Shown here piece after piece: positions 13,516-25,461 of a DNA stretch of 64,000 nt; the first letter of the stretch is position 1, and every line of letters begins with the position of its first letter. The position numbers were made by a program, and so were the translations under genes. Source of the stretch: Lamellibrachia columna (taxonomy: Eukaryota > Annelida > Polychaeta > Sabellida > Siboglinidae); the NCBI GenBank assembly GCA_963662155.1, contig OY759274.1, forward strand, positions 18,591,916 through 18,655,915. Reading direction: 5' to 3'. The notes below the pieces were generated by a model, which was given only the letters and a program-made list of their open reading frames with translations, ran no database searches and had not been told where the DNA came from.

Positions 13516-15004
13516 TTACGAGAAGCAACATATCCCACACGTAACTTGCTGTGGACTCCATCTCTCAACCATTTGAACAGTAGCAGAAGCGTCCATGATC
13601 AGTCAATTCTGTTAAATACCTCGCATGAGAACACGATTGAATGGATTGGTTCAACTTTGGATGATGTTTAGCCTCGACACCCGACACGGACTAAAACGGT
13701 CTGTTCCTGCGCATGTGGGAAATATCAACATTCAAGCGACGTGTCATGGTGACCGTTGGAACCGTAGACACCATACAGGTTGTTTGTGCTATTGAAAAAC
13801 ACGCTTTTTTCATGAACATTCTATACTGCGAAAACACACGAACAATCCGCTTGTGCACGCATATGTAGGGACAATATGTATCATAACGGTGTCTCATGGA
13901 TATGCCCTCGTTCAGATGGCGCCATCAAAAAAGTCCTACAATAAAAACCATCGTTTGAAGTTTTCTTACGCAACTCGCAATTATTTTCACTCATGGACAC
14001 AATGAACTAAAAGCCGAAAGCAATTTAATCTAAATAATGACAAAAAGCATGTGTCGTCCATCGCGTTTTTCCTTTCTAGAGAAACACGTCACATCATACA
14101 TTATGTTGCGTGCAAACGCCTGGACGTCCGAGCAGGTGTGAGAACGCTATATATCTATGTCCCCGCTGACAGTGTCGGCGCCTTTGTAATGATGCACTTT
14201 CTGCACGTTTCAAACATAGTAGATATGTTTTTACAGTTTACAATAATGTATCAGATATATGCATAGGCCATAATACCATTTAATTGCTAAGTGATATAGT
14301 TACATATGTACAACATGTCCCAACATCCAATACAAGAGAAAATTTTTATTCCTGCGGATGTGGACAATATCAATATTCAATGGACGTGCAATGTCAACAC
14401 CACACCAAAATTATTTATTGAACTATAAATAGTCCATTACAAAATGAAGTAGTCGGCCCACGACGCAACCAGAATCGTAACTAGAATCGAGACCAGAATA
14501 TAAAATCATAATAAACTTACTCAGAATGTTACAGAGATTGTAAATCCGTATATGATTGAATGATTCACGTAAATCGTCACGAGATTTTAATTTGCTACAC
14601 ACAATGTTCATACTTTGTGAATCGCATTATGATGTTCCTATTGTCCAACGATTGATAAAACCAAGGAATGTGGCTAACTATGTCATTGTTTCAATTAATA
14701 ATTAAGTGGAAAAAATCAAGAACAGGAGGAATCGTATTTGTTTTTATGCTTCCAAAAAGCGTTGCCACTGCAGTAGCAGAGAACAAAACGCAATGACTCC
14801 TCTGTGGATTTTCGGGCTGGTGGATGGAGTTCTACACCACATAATGTGAAGTTAGCCTCTTCTTTACGAAGACAAATTTGTAGGACGACACATGTTTTGT
14901 GTCGTAAATTATCTTAAATGTTATGCCTTGTCTGTGAGTCAAAGGAAGCGACATCGCGCATCGCTGAAGTGTTAGAATTGATGTCTGCGCACGCACATAA
15001 ACAG

Positions 15005-15298
15005 GTTTTTCAATCGTCTGTGTCTTCGTTTTTACGTTTCATGTACGTAGGAAAGCTCAAAACGCCATTCGTTTACTCAAACATCAGTGTTTCTTAGACA
15101 TGTTTTTCAATCGTCTGTGTCTTCGTTTTTACGTTTCATGTACGTAGGAAAGCTCAAAACGCCATTCGTTTACTGAAACATCAGTGTTTCTTAGACATGT
15201 TTTTCAATCGTCTGTGTCTTCGTTTTTACGTTTCATGTACGTAGGAAAGCTCAAAAAGCCATTCGTTTACTCAAACATCAGTGTTTCTTATACATGTT
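15005..15298. repeat. 97-bp tandem repeat, 3 copies
   Basis: The block starting GTTTTTCAATCGTCTGTGTC begins at 15,005, 15,102 and 15,199. A related triplet is at 16,484-16,780. Single copies occur at about 33,158 and 34,458 in unit 2. Confidence 0.9.
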
Positions 15299-15309
15299 TG
15301 TCTTGCTAC

Positions 15310-15389
15310 AAACAGGGAGGGAGGGAGGGAGGGAGGGAGGGAGGGAGGGAGGGAGGGAGGGAGGGAGGGAGGGAGGGAGGGAGGGAGGT
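15310..15389. repeat. (GGGA)n microsatellite
   Basis: About 80 bp of pure GGGA on the plus strand. The unit 2 counterpart is at 33,276-33,361. Such runs of GGG could form G-quadruplexes. Confidence 0.95.
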
Positions 15390-15458
15390 CTAAAATTATT
15401 GATGGACATAATATAAATGTTGAATAAAGAAACACTCAACTGTTATTAATACAACGCT

Positions 15459-15806
15459 TCAAAACGTCACCCGCTGTAGTACGCGACAGCCGTCCCTCTC
15501 CGGATTGAAATACTTAATGGCAAGTTGACGTTCGGTAGCAAATGTAGCACATAGCCGAAGAGTCGCCTCCGGGCTCATCGGACCAACCGGCTGATCGGCC
15601 GGCGCTGTCACCGACGACACACAATTTTTGTATTTATCATCTGTGGGTAGTGGACGCCAGTGGTCTGACGCAATTGGCGACGGTGATATGAGTCCAGCAG
15701 GGCACGCCCCAAAGACACGCTCCAAATACCCATGTTGTAGGTTAGCACAGGCAGCACAAACGATGCGTAAAGATTTCAAACTGATATGAGTTAATTTGAA
15801 CCTCAC
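15459..15806 (-). other. Conserved open frame of the unit, copy 1
   Basis: A 115-codon minus-strand frame, homologous to the frames at 1,170-1,520 and 33,432-33,728. The block containing DHWRPLP and ADQPVGPMSPE is preserved. The function is not recognised. Confidence 0.3.
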
Positions 15807-16483
15807 TGTTCACATATAACAAAGTACGACACTTCCGAGATACTTACGGAATGCGACTCAGCTTTAGGTGGTAATGTTTTTTAATATTGTTTAGCTCGAC
15901 ATGAAATACCTGGTGTGCCATCCTCGCTGTATAGATTACGATGTCAGGAGAACATACGCAATAATGTTTTCTAAGCAAAACACAAAATGCTCAACAATAT
16001 GCATATTGCATATATATGTATGGTAAATCCGTATATGATTGAATGATTTACGTCAATCGTTACGAGATTTTAATTTGCTACACACAATGTTCATACTTTG
16101 TGAATCGCATTATGATGTTCCTATTGTCCAACAATTGATAAAACCAAGGAATGTGGCTAACTATGTCATTGTTTCAATTAATAATTAAGTGGAAAAAATC
16201 AAGAACAGGAGGAATCGTATTTGTTTTTATGCTTCCAAAAAGCCACTACAGTAGCAGAGAACAAAACGCAATGACTCCTCTGTGGATTTTCGGGCTGATG
16301 GATGGAGTTCTACACCACACAATGTGAAGTTAGCCTGTTCTTTACGAAGACAAATTTGTAGGACGACACATGTTTTGTGTCTTAAATGATCTGAAATGTT
16401 ATGCCTTGTCTGTGAGTCAAAGGAAGCGACATCGCGCATCGCTGAAGTGTTAGAATTGATGTCTGCGCACGCACATAAACAGG

Positions 16484-16780
16484 TTTTTCAATCGTCTGTG
16501 TCTTCGTTTTTACGTTTAAAGTACGTAGGAAAGCTCAAAACGCCATTCGTTTACTCAAACATCAGTGTTTCTTATACATGTTTTTCAATCGTCTGTGTCT
16601 TCGTTTTTGCGTTTCATGTACGTAGGAAAGCTCAAAAGCCATTCGTTTTCTCAAACATCAGTGTTTCTTATGCATGTTGTTTTTCAATCGTCTATGTCTT
16701 CGTTTTTACGTTTCATGTACGTAGGAAAGCTCAAAACGCCATTCGTTTACTCAAACATCAGTGTTTCTTATACATGTCTG
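16484..16780. repeat. 97-bp tandem repeat, second triplet
   Basis: Three diverged copies of the 97-bp block in the second half of the nested duplication. An open frame runs through them, but indels between copies change the frame, so it is not a conserved protein repeat. Confidence 0.8.
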
Positions 16781-17159
16781 TCGTGCCACAAACAGGCGGA
16801 CATGAATTTTATTTAGCAACTCCCTCTTCTCGAGAGACGCTAGGCAGTCAAAGTGCTCCACTTGGATTGGGGAACAGCTGGCATCCTGACGTCGCTCCAT
16901 CATCTGATGACCACCAGTTGACATCTTTCGACGGTCTGACGCCCGTTAATCTCTCTCTGACCTCTTCCTTGGACATATATAATTACTCCATTGATTGTCC
17001 AATATATCTAGTTTCGAATACGTCGATGTTCTTGTCTTGGCTTCGTATGGGATACCATATTTCGCATCCGTACTGCAGGGTTGGTAGAACGTTTGAGCTG
17101 TGCCGAATTTTGACGTCATGCTAAATTTCTTGCCATTTCAAATTGTCCCTGAACTGATT

Positions 17160-17640
17160 GAAGGCTGCTGACGCACACTTTCCCTAATTTGCAGTTACGC
17201 AATTAACTATATATGTGCTTAGAAACAACCGTATTAATAAGGAATGTAAACTTTTAATAAACAATCAATGTCCATCGAATTAGTGACAACTTGCTCAAAC
17301 GACGCCGTAGCTTAGAATATGTTAATGGTACAAACTGTACTTGTCAATGGTGTATGCTTAGTGTTACGCGTAATGACAGCGTTGCTTACTTAGTGTTACG
17401 CGCAATGACAGCGTTGCTTACTTAGTGTTACGCGCAATGACAGCGTTGCTTACTTAGTGTTACGCGCAATGACAGCGTTGCTTACTTTCTTAAAAATCTT
17501 ACTTACTAAAGTCGCAACTATATATTTTAGTTACAAATAAGCTGTTACAATTATATTTCCTATAATGTTATTTTTTTCTTCAATTGAGCACACACTTTAA
17601 AAACACAGTGACGAGGTATCCTTAGCATCATAGATACCAC
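17160..17640. other. Inter-unit spacer with a 32-bp x 4 repeat
   Basis: This segment has no partner elsewhere in the window. At about 17,357-17,486 the 32-mer TTAGTGTTACGCGCAATGAC followed by AGCGTTGCTTAC is repeated four times. The rest is AT-rich and holds nothing recognisable. Confidence 0.7.
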
Positions 17641-18150
17641 AAAGCATCATACTTCGAATTAACTGGAACTTCTACACGTATACTCGCACCCTTGCACACA
17701 AGCACGTACGAGCATTCTGCTAGATAGCGAAGTGATTCGCCCGTGAATTGTACGAGATGGTGGCGTTGTGCTACTCTGTCAGCCGTCGAGTTTCTGCAAG
17801 GTGCAGCGAAGTGGAACGTGAATGTTCTAGCGGTAATGGTGGCCCCACAGAGGATGCCTGGCAGAGCAGTTTGCTGGCGGGTTTGTTGGGTCGACGTAGA
17901 CATCACTGCAGGTGCCAATGATAGGGACCTTCACAGCATCGTCGGCCGTGGTTGGACGTATAGCTGCCGCTGTGTCTTTGTCACTTGCACGCAACAAGAC
18001 GGACGCCATCCCGTGTTTTTGTTTAACCTCGGCATTGTATACGATCTGGTTGATGACAGGTCTTTGTGGCCACTGAGGTGAGCAGTAGCTTGTGTTTCTC
18101 CGTGATCCAGGAGCTGGTTTATGGCAGCCCGATAGGGCCACAAACGCGGT
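17640..18150 (-). pseudogene. Crypton-type tyrosine recombinase, C-terminal remnant
   Basis: Near 18,050-18,143 the minus strand encodes a stretch with INQLLDHG, then HLSGHKDL and TRSY. This matches the leucine-rich helix, the (L/S)GH block and the C-terminal nucleophile region of Crypton-type tyrosine recombinases (the family that gave rise to animal ZMYM/KCTD1-like domains). The GH histidine and a candidate catalytic tyrosine are present; the HxxR motif and the rest of the domain are missing because the homology stops at the inverted repeat. Downstream, in another frame near 17,830-17,870, a CGATIT..TFTFHF stretch resembles the beta-rich tail of these proteins, implying at least one frameshift. 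It is a dead fragment. Confidence 0.55.
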
Positions 18151-18779
18151 AAACGTTACGCGTTGAATTATATCTTAACGCGTTGAGTTATCAACCAATG
18201 CTTTCTCGGAGAAAACTAGCGCGCTGAGTTATCAGCCCACGAGGGTTCGAAGAAATTAACGTTGGTGTTTCGAAAACTGGCTCGTGGAGTATAGGGGGTC
18301 AATGCCAGTCTGGACTAGACAGTGTAACGGGGTTGACAATAAAACCTAGATGGGTCCATTAGTATAGTAGGTACTGCTTCTAAAACATTCCCATTATAGA
18401 CATTAGATCATCCTACTGGCGTACTTGTTTTGTCAGTTTGCCGGGTTCGAACAATAATATGGGTTCGGTTTACTAACGCTCGATATCCAGTGTTCGCTTT
18501 CCACAAATTAAAATATCCTTTGGAGACTGGTCGACCCATACTGACAAGCGGACAATTTTTTATTTCTTGCATACCAAATAAATAAATAATACTGTAAATT
18601 ACCGCCTTTTTTGTTCATGATGCGTAACTAAACTTAACATTCATTGTTTCGCCATCTGGTGAATAGCTAAATGAGTCATCATTGATTGACAATTTGACGC
18701 GTTAATTTCTTCGAGTCCTCACTGGTTGATAACTCGACACGTTAACATATTTTTTAGACGCGTAACGTTTACCGCGTTT
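18142..18779. mobile_element. Short inverted-repeat element (MITE-like), complete unit 2 copy
   Basis: The ends are perfect 21-bp inverted repeats (18,142-18,162 and 18,759-18,779) with core GCGGTAAACGTTACGCG. Weaker inverted similarity extends inward (GAGTTATCAACCA on both arms, then TCGAAGAAATTAACG) and about 20 bp outward. The outward part includes the Crypton coding end on the left and the first 29-bp repeat on the right. No coding capacity is seen. A copy lacking its left tip is at 2,055-2,857. Confidence 0.6.
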
Positions 18780-19358
18780 ATGTCCCTATCAGCCTGCCCT
18801 ACTGATTTATGTCCCTATCGGCCTGCCCTACTGATTTATGTCCCTATCGGCCTGACCTACTGATTTATGTCCCTATCGGCATGCCCTACTGATTTATGTC
18901 CCTATCGGCCTCCCCTACTGATTTTTTTCCCCTATCGTCCTACTGATTTATGCCCCTATCGGCCTGTCCTACTGATTTATGTCCCTATCAGCCTGTCCTA
19001 CTGATTTATGTCCCTATCGGCCTGCCCTACTGATTTATGTCCCTATCGGCCTGCCCTACTGATTTATGTCCCTATCGACCTGCCCTACTGATTTATGTCC
19101 CTATCGGCCTGCCCTACTGATTTATGTCCCTATCGGCCTGTCCTACTGATTTATGTCCGTATCGGCATGCCCTACTGATTTATGTCCCTATCGGCCTGCC
19201 CTACTGATTTATGTCCCTATCGGCCTGTCCTAATGATTTATGTCCCTATCGGCCTGTCCTACTGATTTATGTCCCTATCGGCCTGCCCTACAGATTTATG
19301 TCCCTATCGGCCTGCCCTACTGATTTATGTCCCTATCGGCCTGCCCTACTGATTTATC
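18776..19358. repeat. 29-bp tandem array, about 20 copies
   Basis: Units TTTATGTCCCTATCGGCCTG followed by CCCTACTGA, with a few single-base variants and one shortened copy near 18,920. Unit 1 has three copies at the same place (2,858-2,945). Confidence 0.95.
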
Positions 19359-19429
19359 ATGTTACGACTCACGGCGCGATTTGTGTTGTTGTCCGCTGTG
19401 TCCACTGCCTAGCACAATCCGGACACTAT

Positions 19430-20070
19430 GCATGCATACACGCGTACGTACATACATATATACATACATACCTACATACATATATACATACGTACATACA
19501 TAAATACATACATACGTACATATTTACATATATACATACGTACATAATTACATATTTACAAACGTACATACATACATACACTCATACATACATACATTAA
19601 AAAAAAATACGTACCTACGTACATATGTACATCAGTACACACGTACATACTTAGCTACATACGTACATACATATGTATATATTTTATATATATATTTATA
19701 TATAAATATATATAAATATATATATATATATATATTTATACATACATATATACATACACGTATACATGCATGCATACGTACACACATCAATATATTCATA
19801 CATACATACATAAACACCTACATACATACGAACGTACGTACGTACGTATGTACATACCCCACATACCCCATACATAAATACATACATACGTACATATTTA
19901 CATATATACATACGTACATAATTACATATTTACAAACGTACATACATACATACATTCATACATACATACATTAAAAAAAAGTACGTACCTACGTACATAT
20001 GTACATCAGTACACACGTACATACTTAGCTACATACGTACATACATATGTATATATTTTATATATATATT

Positions 20071-20120
<50 letters not shown>

Positions 20121-20235
20121 CATATATACATACACGTATACATGCATGCATACGTACACACATCAATATATTCATACATACATACATACATAAACACCTA
20201 CATACATACGAACGTACGTACGTACGTATGTACAT
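19430..20235. repeat. (ATAC)-type microsatellite with a 374-bp tandem duplication
   Basis: The complex ATAC/ACGT/TATA tract contains two long copies: the segment starting TAAATACATACATACGTACA at 19,501 recurs at 19,875, an exact 374-bp shift, and each copy ends in ATACCCCACATACCCCA. In unit 1 this interval is about 50 bp (3,010-3,060), so some 750 bp were gained in unit 2. Confidence 0.9.
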
Positions 20236-20239
20236 ACCC

Positions 20240-21680
20240 CACATACCCCACATAATGACCCCATCCATTTACCTATCACCACTTCCAATCTGCAGAATGA
20301 CCCCACTCATTTCACAATCACTAAAATGGTTCCATCCATTTCCCTATCACCAGAATTACCCCACATACTTCCCAACAACCAGATTGACCACACCCACTTC
20401 AAAATCGCCACACAGAACCTCCCACTTCCTAAACACCATATTGAAAACCCACTTCTCAACCACCATATTTACCCACCCACTTCAAAAACACCGTTTGAAC
20501 CACACTCGTCACAATCACCACAATGACCCCACCCATTTCCCTATCAGCATAAAGACCACACCCAAATGTATATCATGTAATATCCCACCAACTTCCCAAT
20601 CACCGGAATTTATCCACCCCTTTCCAATCACCATAATGACCCCAACCACTTCCTAAATACCGGAAAGACCCAAACACTTCCCAATCATCGGAATTTTCCC
20701 ACACCTTCCCAATCACCAGAATGACCCCACCCACTGCTGAATGACCAGGATGACCGCCAACAATTTTCCATTCACCGGTATGACCCAAACATTTCCTTCC
20801 CAATCTCCCAATGACCCACCCATTTCCCTATCACCAGAATTACCCCCACGTACTTCCCAACAACCAGATTGACCACGCCCACTTCCCAATCACCATATTG
20901 AACCACCCACCTCCTAAACACGATATCGACAACCCAATTACCAACCACAATATTGACCCACCCACGTCCCAATCACCAGACCCCACGTATTACACTATCA
21001 TCGTAATTACCGCACCCACTTTTCAATCCCATAAAAATCCCACCCACTTCCAAATCATCAGAAGCAGCCCACCCACTTCCCAATCACCGGAATTTCTCCA
21101 CCCCTTCACATCAACAGAATAACTCCACCCACTCACCAATCACAAGAATGAACCCAACCACTTCCCAATCACTAGAAGGAACCCAACCATTTCCCAAACA
21201 CCATATTGACCGACCCACATCCCAATCAACAGAATGACCTCACACACTTTCCTATCATCATAATTACCCACCCACTTTTCAATCAAAAAAAAAGATCCCA
21301 TCCCCTTCCCATTCCCAATCACCAGAAGCGGCATACCCACTTCCCACAAACCGGCATTTCTCCACCCTTCCCATCATCAAAATAACCCCTCCCACTTACC
21401 AATCACCAGAATGACGCTAACCACTACCCAATGTTCGGAATTACGAAACACTTCCCAATCACTAGAATGATCCCAACCACTTCCCAAACACCATATTGCC
21501 CAACCCACGTCCCAATCGCCAGATTGACCCTCGCACTTCCAAAACACCATATTGTCGTACCCATGTCCCAATCAACAGAATGACCCCACCCATTTCCCTA
21601 TCATCATAGTTACCCCACCCACTTTTCAATCACAAAAAAAATCACACCCACTTCCCAATCACCAGAAGCAACCCATCCAC
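20240..21680. repeat. Degenerate C-rich minisatellite, unit 2
   Basis: This is the homologue of 3,060-5,880, about half its length and without the amplified 20-bp sub-array. No gene is seen. Confidence 0.85.
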
Positions 21681-21689
21681 TACCAAATC

Positions 21690-21950
21690 GACTGCAGCTG
21701 AAAGTTCATTAGCAAATACGTCTGCATCATTTCCACTTAAATGAAGTCATCCCAAAAAAACATCCCCAGAAATCCACAAATCCAACTTCCTTTTCCCTAA
21801 ATATCTGCTGGACTAGCATGTTAATTGCAATTGTCAGGCAATTTCGATATCCCTGACCCCTGTGGCCCTTTACTGGTAAAATCCCTGACAACATTATCTG
21901 ATCAACTCGCGTCTGCTTTAGTGTTCTGATTCTTCCTTGCCCGGACCCAT
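21690..21950 (-). pseudogene. CR1 ORF1 fragment, unit 2 copy
   Basis: This is the same SGNH-region scrap as 5,890-6,255 but with more deletions: the GTNN block and part of the DGLHLS end are lost. QTRVDQI and GILPV remain readable. Confidence 0.7.
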
Positions 21951-21954
21951 GATT

Positions 21955-22640
21955 TGTAGCAGCCAACGCAGCTATTGAAGTAAGTGACAACATAAAGGAT
22001 GGTCGTATCATTTCTCAAAGTCCACAAACGTATAGCATTGCGTATTGGTGGGTGGTACTTTTGGTCGTCACTACCTTTTGTGGGACAAACGAATGTTTTT
22101 AATTGGAAATATGCGCGTTATTTTATGTCCACAAACACGTATTGAGGGGTGTGTGGTGGTCCGAACCTATGCTAAGCATTAAGCGTTTTCTTGGACTTAT
22201 GCGACGACCCCCTTAGTACTGCTAGCTATATCGCTTTGGCACTGTGCTCTGAGCAAATGTAAGCAAAGGGATGCTGGTATTAGAGCAGAAATGCAAACTA
22301 ATACATGCAGGGTGTGATAGTTTCTGAGAAAGAATCACAAAGGAAGCGGGTAGCAGTTAATCCATTACAAGCCGTTTGCTGTTGTAACAACACGCATGCA
22401 TTTATCACTAGTTCTGTGTTTGATCAATAGGAAGAAGCCAATGATCCGAGTTTGTTGGTGAATGCAGACAACGACGAGACGTTCGGTTAGTGTCAGTTAC
22501 AACAATGATTTGTAGCGTGAATTATATATATATATAATCGGCATGCGTGTTTGCATGTATGTATGCATGTATGTAAGTATGTATGTATGTATGTATGTAT
22601 GTATGTATGTATGTATGTATGTATGTATGTATGTATGTAT
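21955..22640 (+). pseudogene. Inverted arm with relic family A exons (unit 2)
   Basis: An inverted copy of about 27,980-28,608. It holds the end of a signal exon next to GTAAGTG near 21,980, and a full 55-nt propeptide exon at 22,431-22,485 whose GTTAGT donor is intact, unlike the unit 1 arm. No start codon, RVKR exon or cysteine exon is available in plus orientation, so it is a partial gene copy. It ends in (GTAT)n at 22,555-22,650. Confidence 0.75.
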
Positions 22641-22714
22641 GTATGTATGTATACATGAATGTGTGCAAGAATGTGTGCAAGTATACATATATAAATACAC
22701 ATGTACGTACATTC

Positions 22715-22865
22715 AGATGGAGACCCACGTTGTCGCGCTGGATAACTGAGCTGAGTGGAGTGGGGGTAGAGAGTGGAAAGTAATGGTCTGAGAACAGAAC
22801 CTTGGGGAACGCCACAAGAAATGGGGCCCACAGCCGCTATCTTCACTCTTTGATATCAAACAAGG
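22715..22865 (-). pseudogene. LINE reverse transcriptase scrap
   Basis: The minus strand encodes SCGVPQGSVL, the conserved RT motif around the primer-grip side of non-LTR retrotransposons, followed by a sequence that runs into the microsatellite. An inverted piece of its downstream part lies at 27,833-27,905, so the scrap sits in both arms of the unit 2 inverted repeat. It is absent from unit 1. Confidence 0.6.
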
Positions 22866-23547
22866 TATCCACTGGGATTGGAGTTATTTACAAGGCTGTC
22901 AAGGCGTCTTTAGCTTTGAGAAATCGCAGACAAGTACGTCTATAGCTATTCCCCGTTGCAGCTGCTTTCGCCAGGTGGCGATGATGTTTCGCGTCTTCTC
23001 AATCACAACGCAAGCAGACGACTGCACGGCTGTGCCTGTTAAAGTTGTCACAGGACTTTATTTGAATGTCTCCAATAGTTTGTTTACCATTTCGAGTGAT
23101 CTTGAAAACATTTAATGAGACAGTTGCCTTCAACATTGACTGTCACACTAAATTCTCCATGTTTCGCACCAAAACTGTTATAAGTAACCTGTTTACAGCC
23201 TGGTTATTTATATGGACATGGGTAGTCGATTAATCATTGTATGGAATTATTCTTATCCAATGAATTACTGATGTTTTGGTATTTATCCAAAGAAAATTTA
23301 ATAAAAATGGGAATAACCCAGTGTCGTTACTATGAAGCAATTATCCACGTCAGAAGAACACACTACCATTCCGGTTCAGTAAACATGGATATATGATGGT
23401 AACTTGAATATGGCATTCCAGTTGACATTATATTAAACTTTGAAAATATTATTGTGCAATCCAAACCTTCAAATTTGTCATAACATTTAAATAAAATCAT
23501 TTAGTATCCCGCCGATAACTTGGACTCCTGCTGCCGTGGACATACCA
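22866..23547. other. Unit 2-specific DNA before the satellite
   Basis: About 680 bp between the LINE scrap and the 40-bp satellite with no counterpart in unit 1, where the microsatellite directly adjoins the satellite. No gene is recognised. Confidence 0.5.
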
Positions 23548-24319
23548 GGCTGGCGGGCCATGGACAGACCAAGCTGGCGGGCCATGTTGCACGCTGGCCG
23601 TGGACAGACCAAGCTGGCGGGCCATGTTGCACGCTGGCTGTGGACAGACCAAGCTGGCGGGCCATGTTGCACGCTGGCCATGGACAGACCAAGCTGGCGG
23701 GCCATGTTACACGCTGGCCGTGGACAGACCAAGCTGGCGGGCCATGTTGCACGCTGGCCGTGGACAGACCAAGCTGGCGGGCCATGTTGAACCCTGGCCG
23801 TGGACAGACCAAGCTGGCGGGCCATGCTACACGCTGGCCGTGGACAGACCAAGCTGGCGGGCCGTGCTGCACGCTGGCCGTAGACAGACCAAGCTGGCGG
23901 GCCATGCTGCACGCTGGCCGTGGACAGACAAAGCTGACGGGCCGTGCTGCACGCTGGCCATGGACAGACCAAGCTGGCGGGCCATGCTGCACGCTGGCCG
24001 TGGACAGACCAAGCTGGCGGGCCGTGCTGCACGCTGAACATGGACAGACCAAGCTGGCGGGTCATGCTGCACGCTGGCCGTGGACAGATCAAGCTGGCGG
24101 GCCATGCTGCACGCTGGCCGTGGACAGACCAAGCTGGCGGGCCGTGCTGCACGCTGGCAATGGACAGACCAAGCTGGCGGGCCATGCTGCACGCTGGCCG
24201 TGGACAGATCAAGCTGGCGGGCCAGGCTGCACGCTGGCCGTGGACAGATCAAGCTGGCGGGCCATGCTGCACGCTGGCCGTGGACAGACCAAGCTGGCGG
24301 GCCATACTGCACGCTGGCC
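23548..24319. repeat. 40-bp satellite, about 19 copies
   Basis: The same unit as 7,159-7,589, in a longer array. Early copies carry CCATGTTGCACGC and later ones CCATGCTGCACGC, showing local homogenisation. ORFs of 110-300 codons on both strands arise only from the stop-free repeat. Confidence 0.95.
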
Positions 24320-25461
24320 ACCGATATATTCACACCGACAACCATCTCACTACATATTTTTTATTATGTCAAATTATTCAGGAATTTTAATTATACGAAA
24401 CCCCGCATATAGCATTTATTGAAAGAAAACTGGGGTTATATTCCCAGGGATGGGCATGCGCAGTGATTGCTTCCTGTCTTCCCTTGGACACCAGTCAACT
24501 GGCCTTGAATGAATGTGACTTCCTACATCTTGTCTGACAACTCATTCATGCATATCTAGACAGGTTGACTTAGTTCACCGCCCTCCTTCCTGCTATATGC
24601 CTCCATGTCAAAGATGATCGTTCGAGTCGTCCGTTCAGTTGATGAGAACGACTGTGGATGAACCGTCAGATTTGTGATGCAAAGCGCAAGATCGACACAA
24701 GACGTTTGTTTTCCTTGTGGTGGGTCTTTGTATCACTGTCGAGCTTTCCGACAGTACGTTTTCCTTTAGTTATTATTTCGCCATTACACTGCTATTGATG
24801 CACATTGCTATTTGACATTCGGTTCCATCGAAGCTGATTCCTTAATATTCTAGTTTCTATGCTGTAGTTATAAGCTTTTTGCATGACGCTAACATTTGTT
24901 ATGTGATCTTGTTATGTGATCTTGCCTGCGGATGTCCAATATACGTTGTAGCTCGAACTGTACGCTGCTGAACACATTAAAATAGTTTAATGTGATGGCT
25001 CTAAGTTTTCCACGTTTCGCTACCATACATTACAATTGGGGTTGAACGAACGTTGATGACACGAGCCTTCAGTTAGGTTACGATCGTGGGAATAGCCATA
25101 TATCTAACACTCACAATGATTTCTAAGAAAGACAATGCGTGGTGATTGGGAGGTTGACCCTAAAACTAGAGGGATGTAACCAACAACTGGAGGGATATGG
25201 GAGGATGAAATCTGTCACGCCCCTCCCAATAAGTAGGAAGTGCGAGAATGGAATATTGACCTGAAAGTAAGTAGGTGATGGAACGATAATACCACTATCA
25301 AAACCCCTCGTATGTATGACGTAGACGGTACTCCCAAAAGTGGAGGTTGATGAGGAACCCCCCCACCCCCCGATGAAAGTGGGAGGTAGATACTTATGTC
25401 ATACCACTCTTGTATGGCAAGAATCGCATTTAAAATGCTACTACACTGTTGACGTTTGTGT
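24320..25461. other. Unit DNA 3' of gene A2
   Basis: Collinear with 7,590-8,594, with an extra stretch of about 170 bp at 24,830-25,005. No gene is seen. Confidence 0.5.

Larger units (their letters stand above)
13905..17160. repeat. 3' part of unit 1 with an internal duplication
   Basis: The segment is shared with units 0 and 2. Within unit 1, about 14,540-15,300 recurs as 16,020-16,790 (the blocks beginning TCCGTATATGATTGAATGAT and ending in the 97-bp repeats), so a second, smaller duplication is nested inside. Unit 2 has the same nesting at 32,740-33,260 and 33,990-34,560. No gene is supported. Confidence 0.75.

Noticed and set aside
23487..24422. Several 110-300-codon frames on both strands
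   Set aside because: Same satellite artefact as in unit 1. Frames persist on both strands at once.
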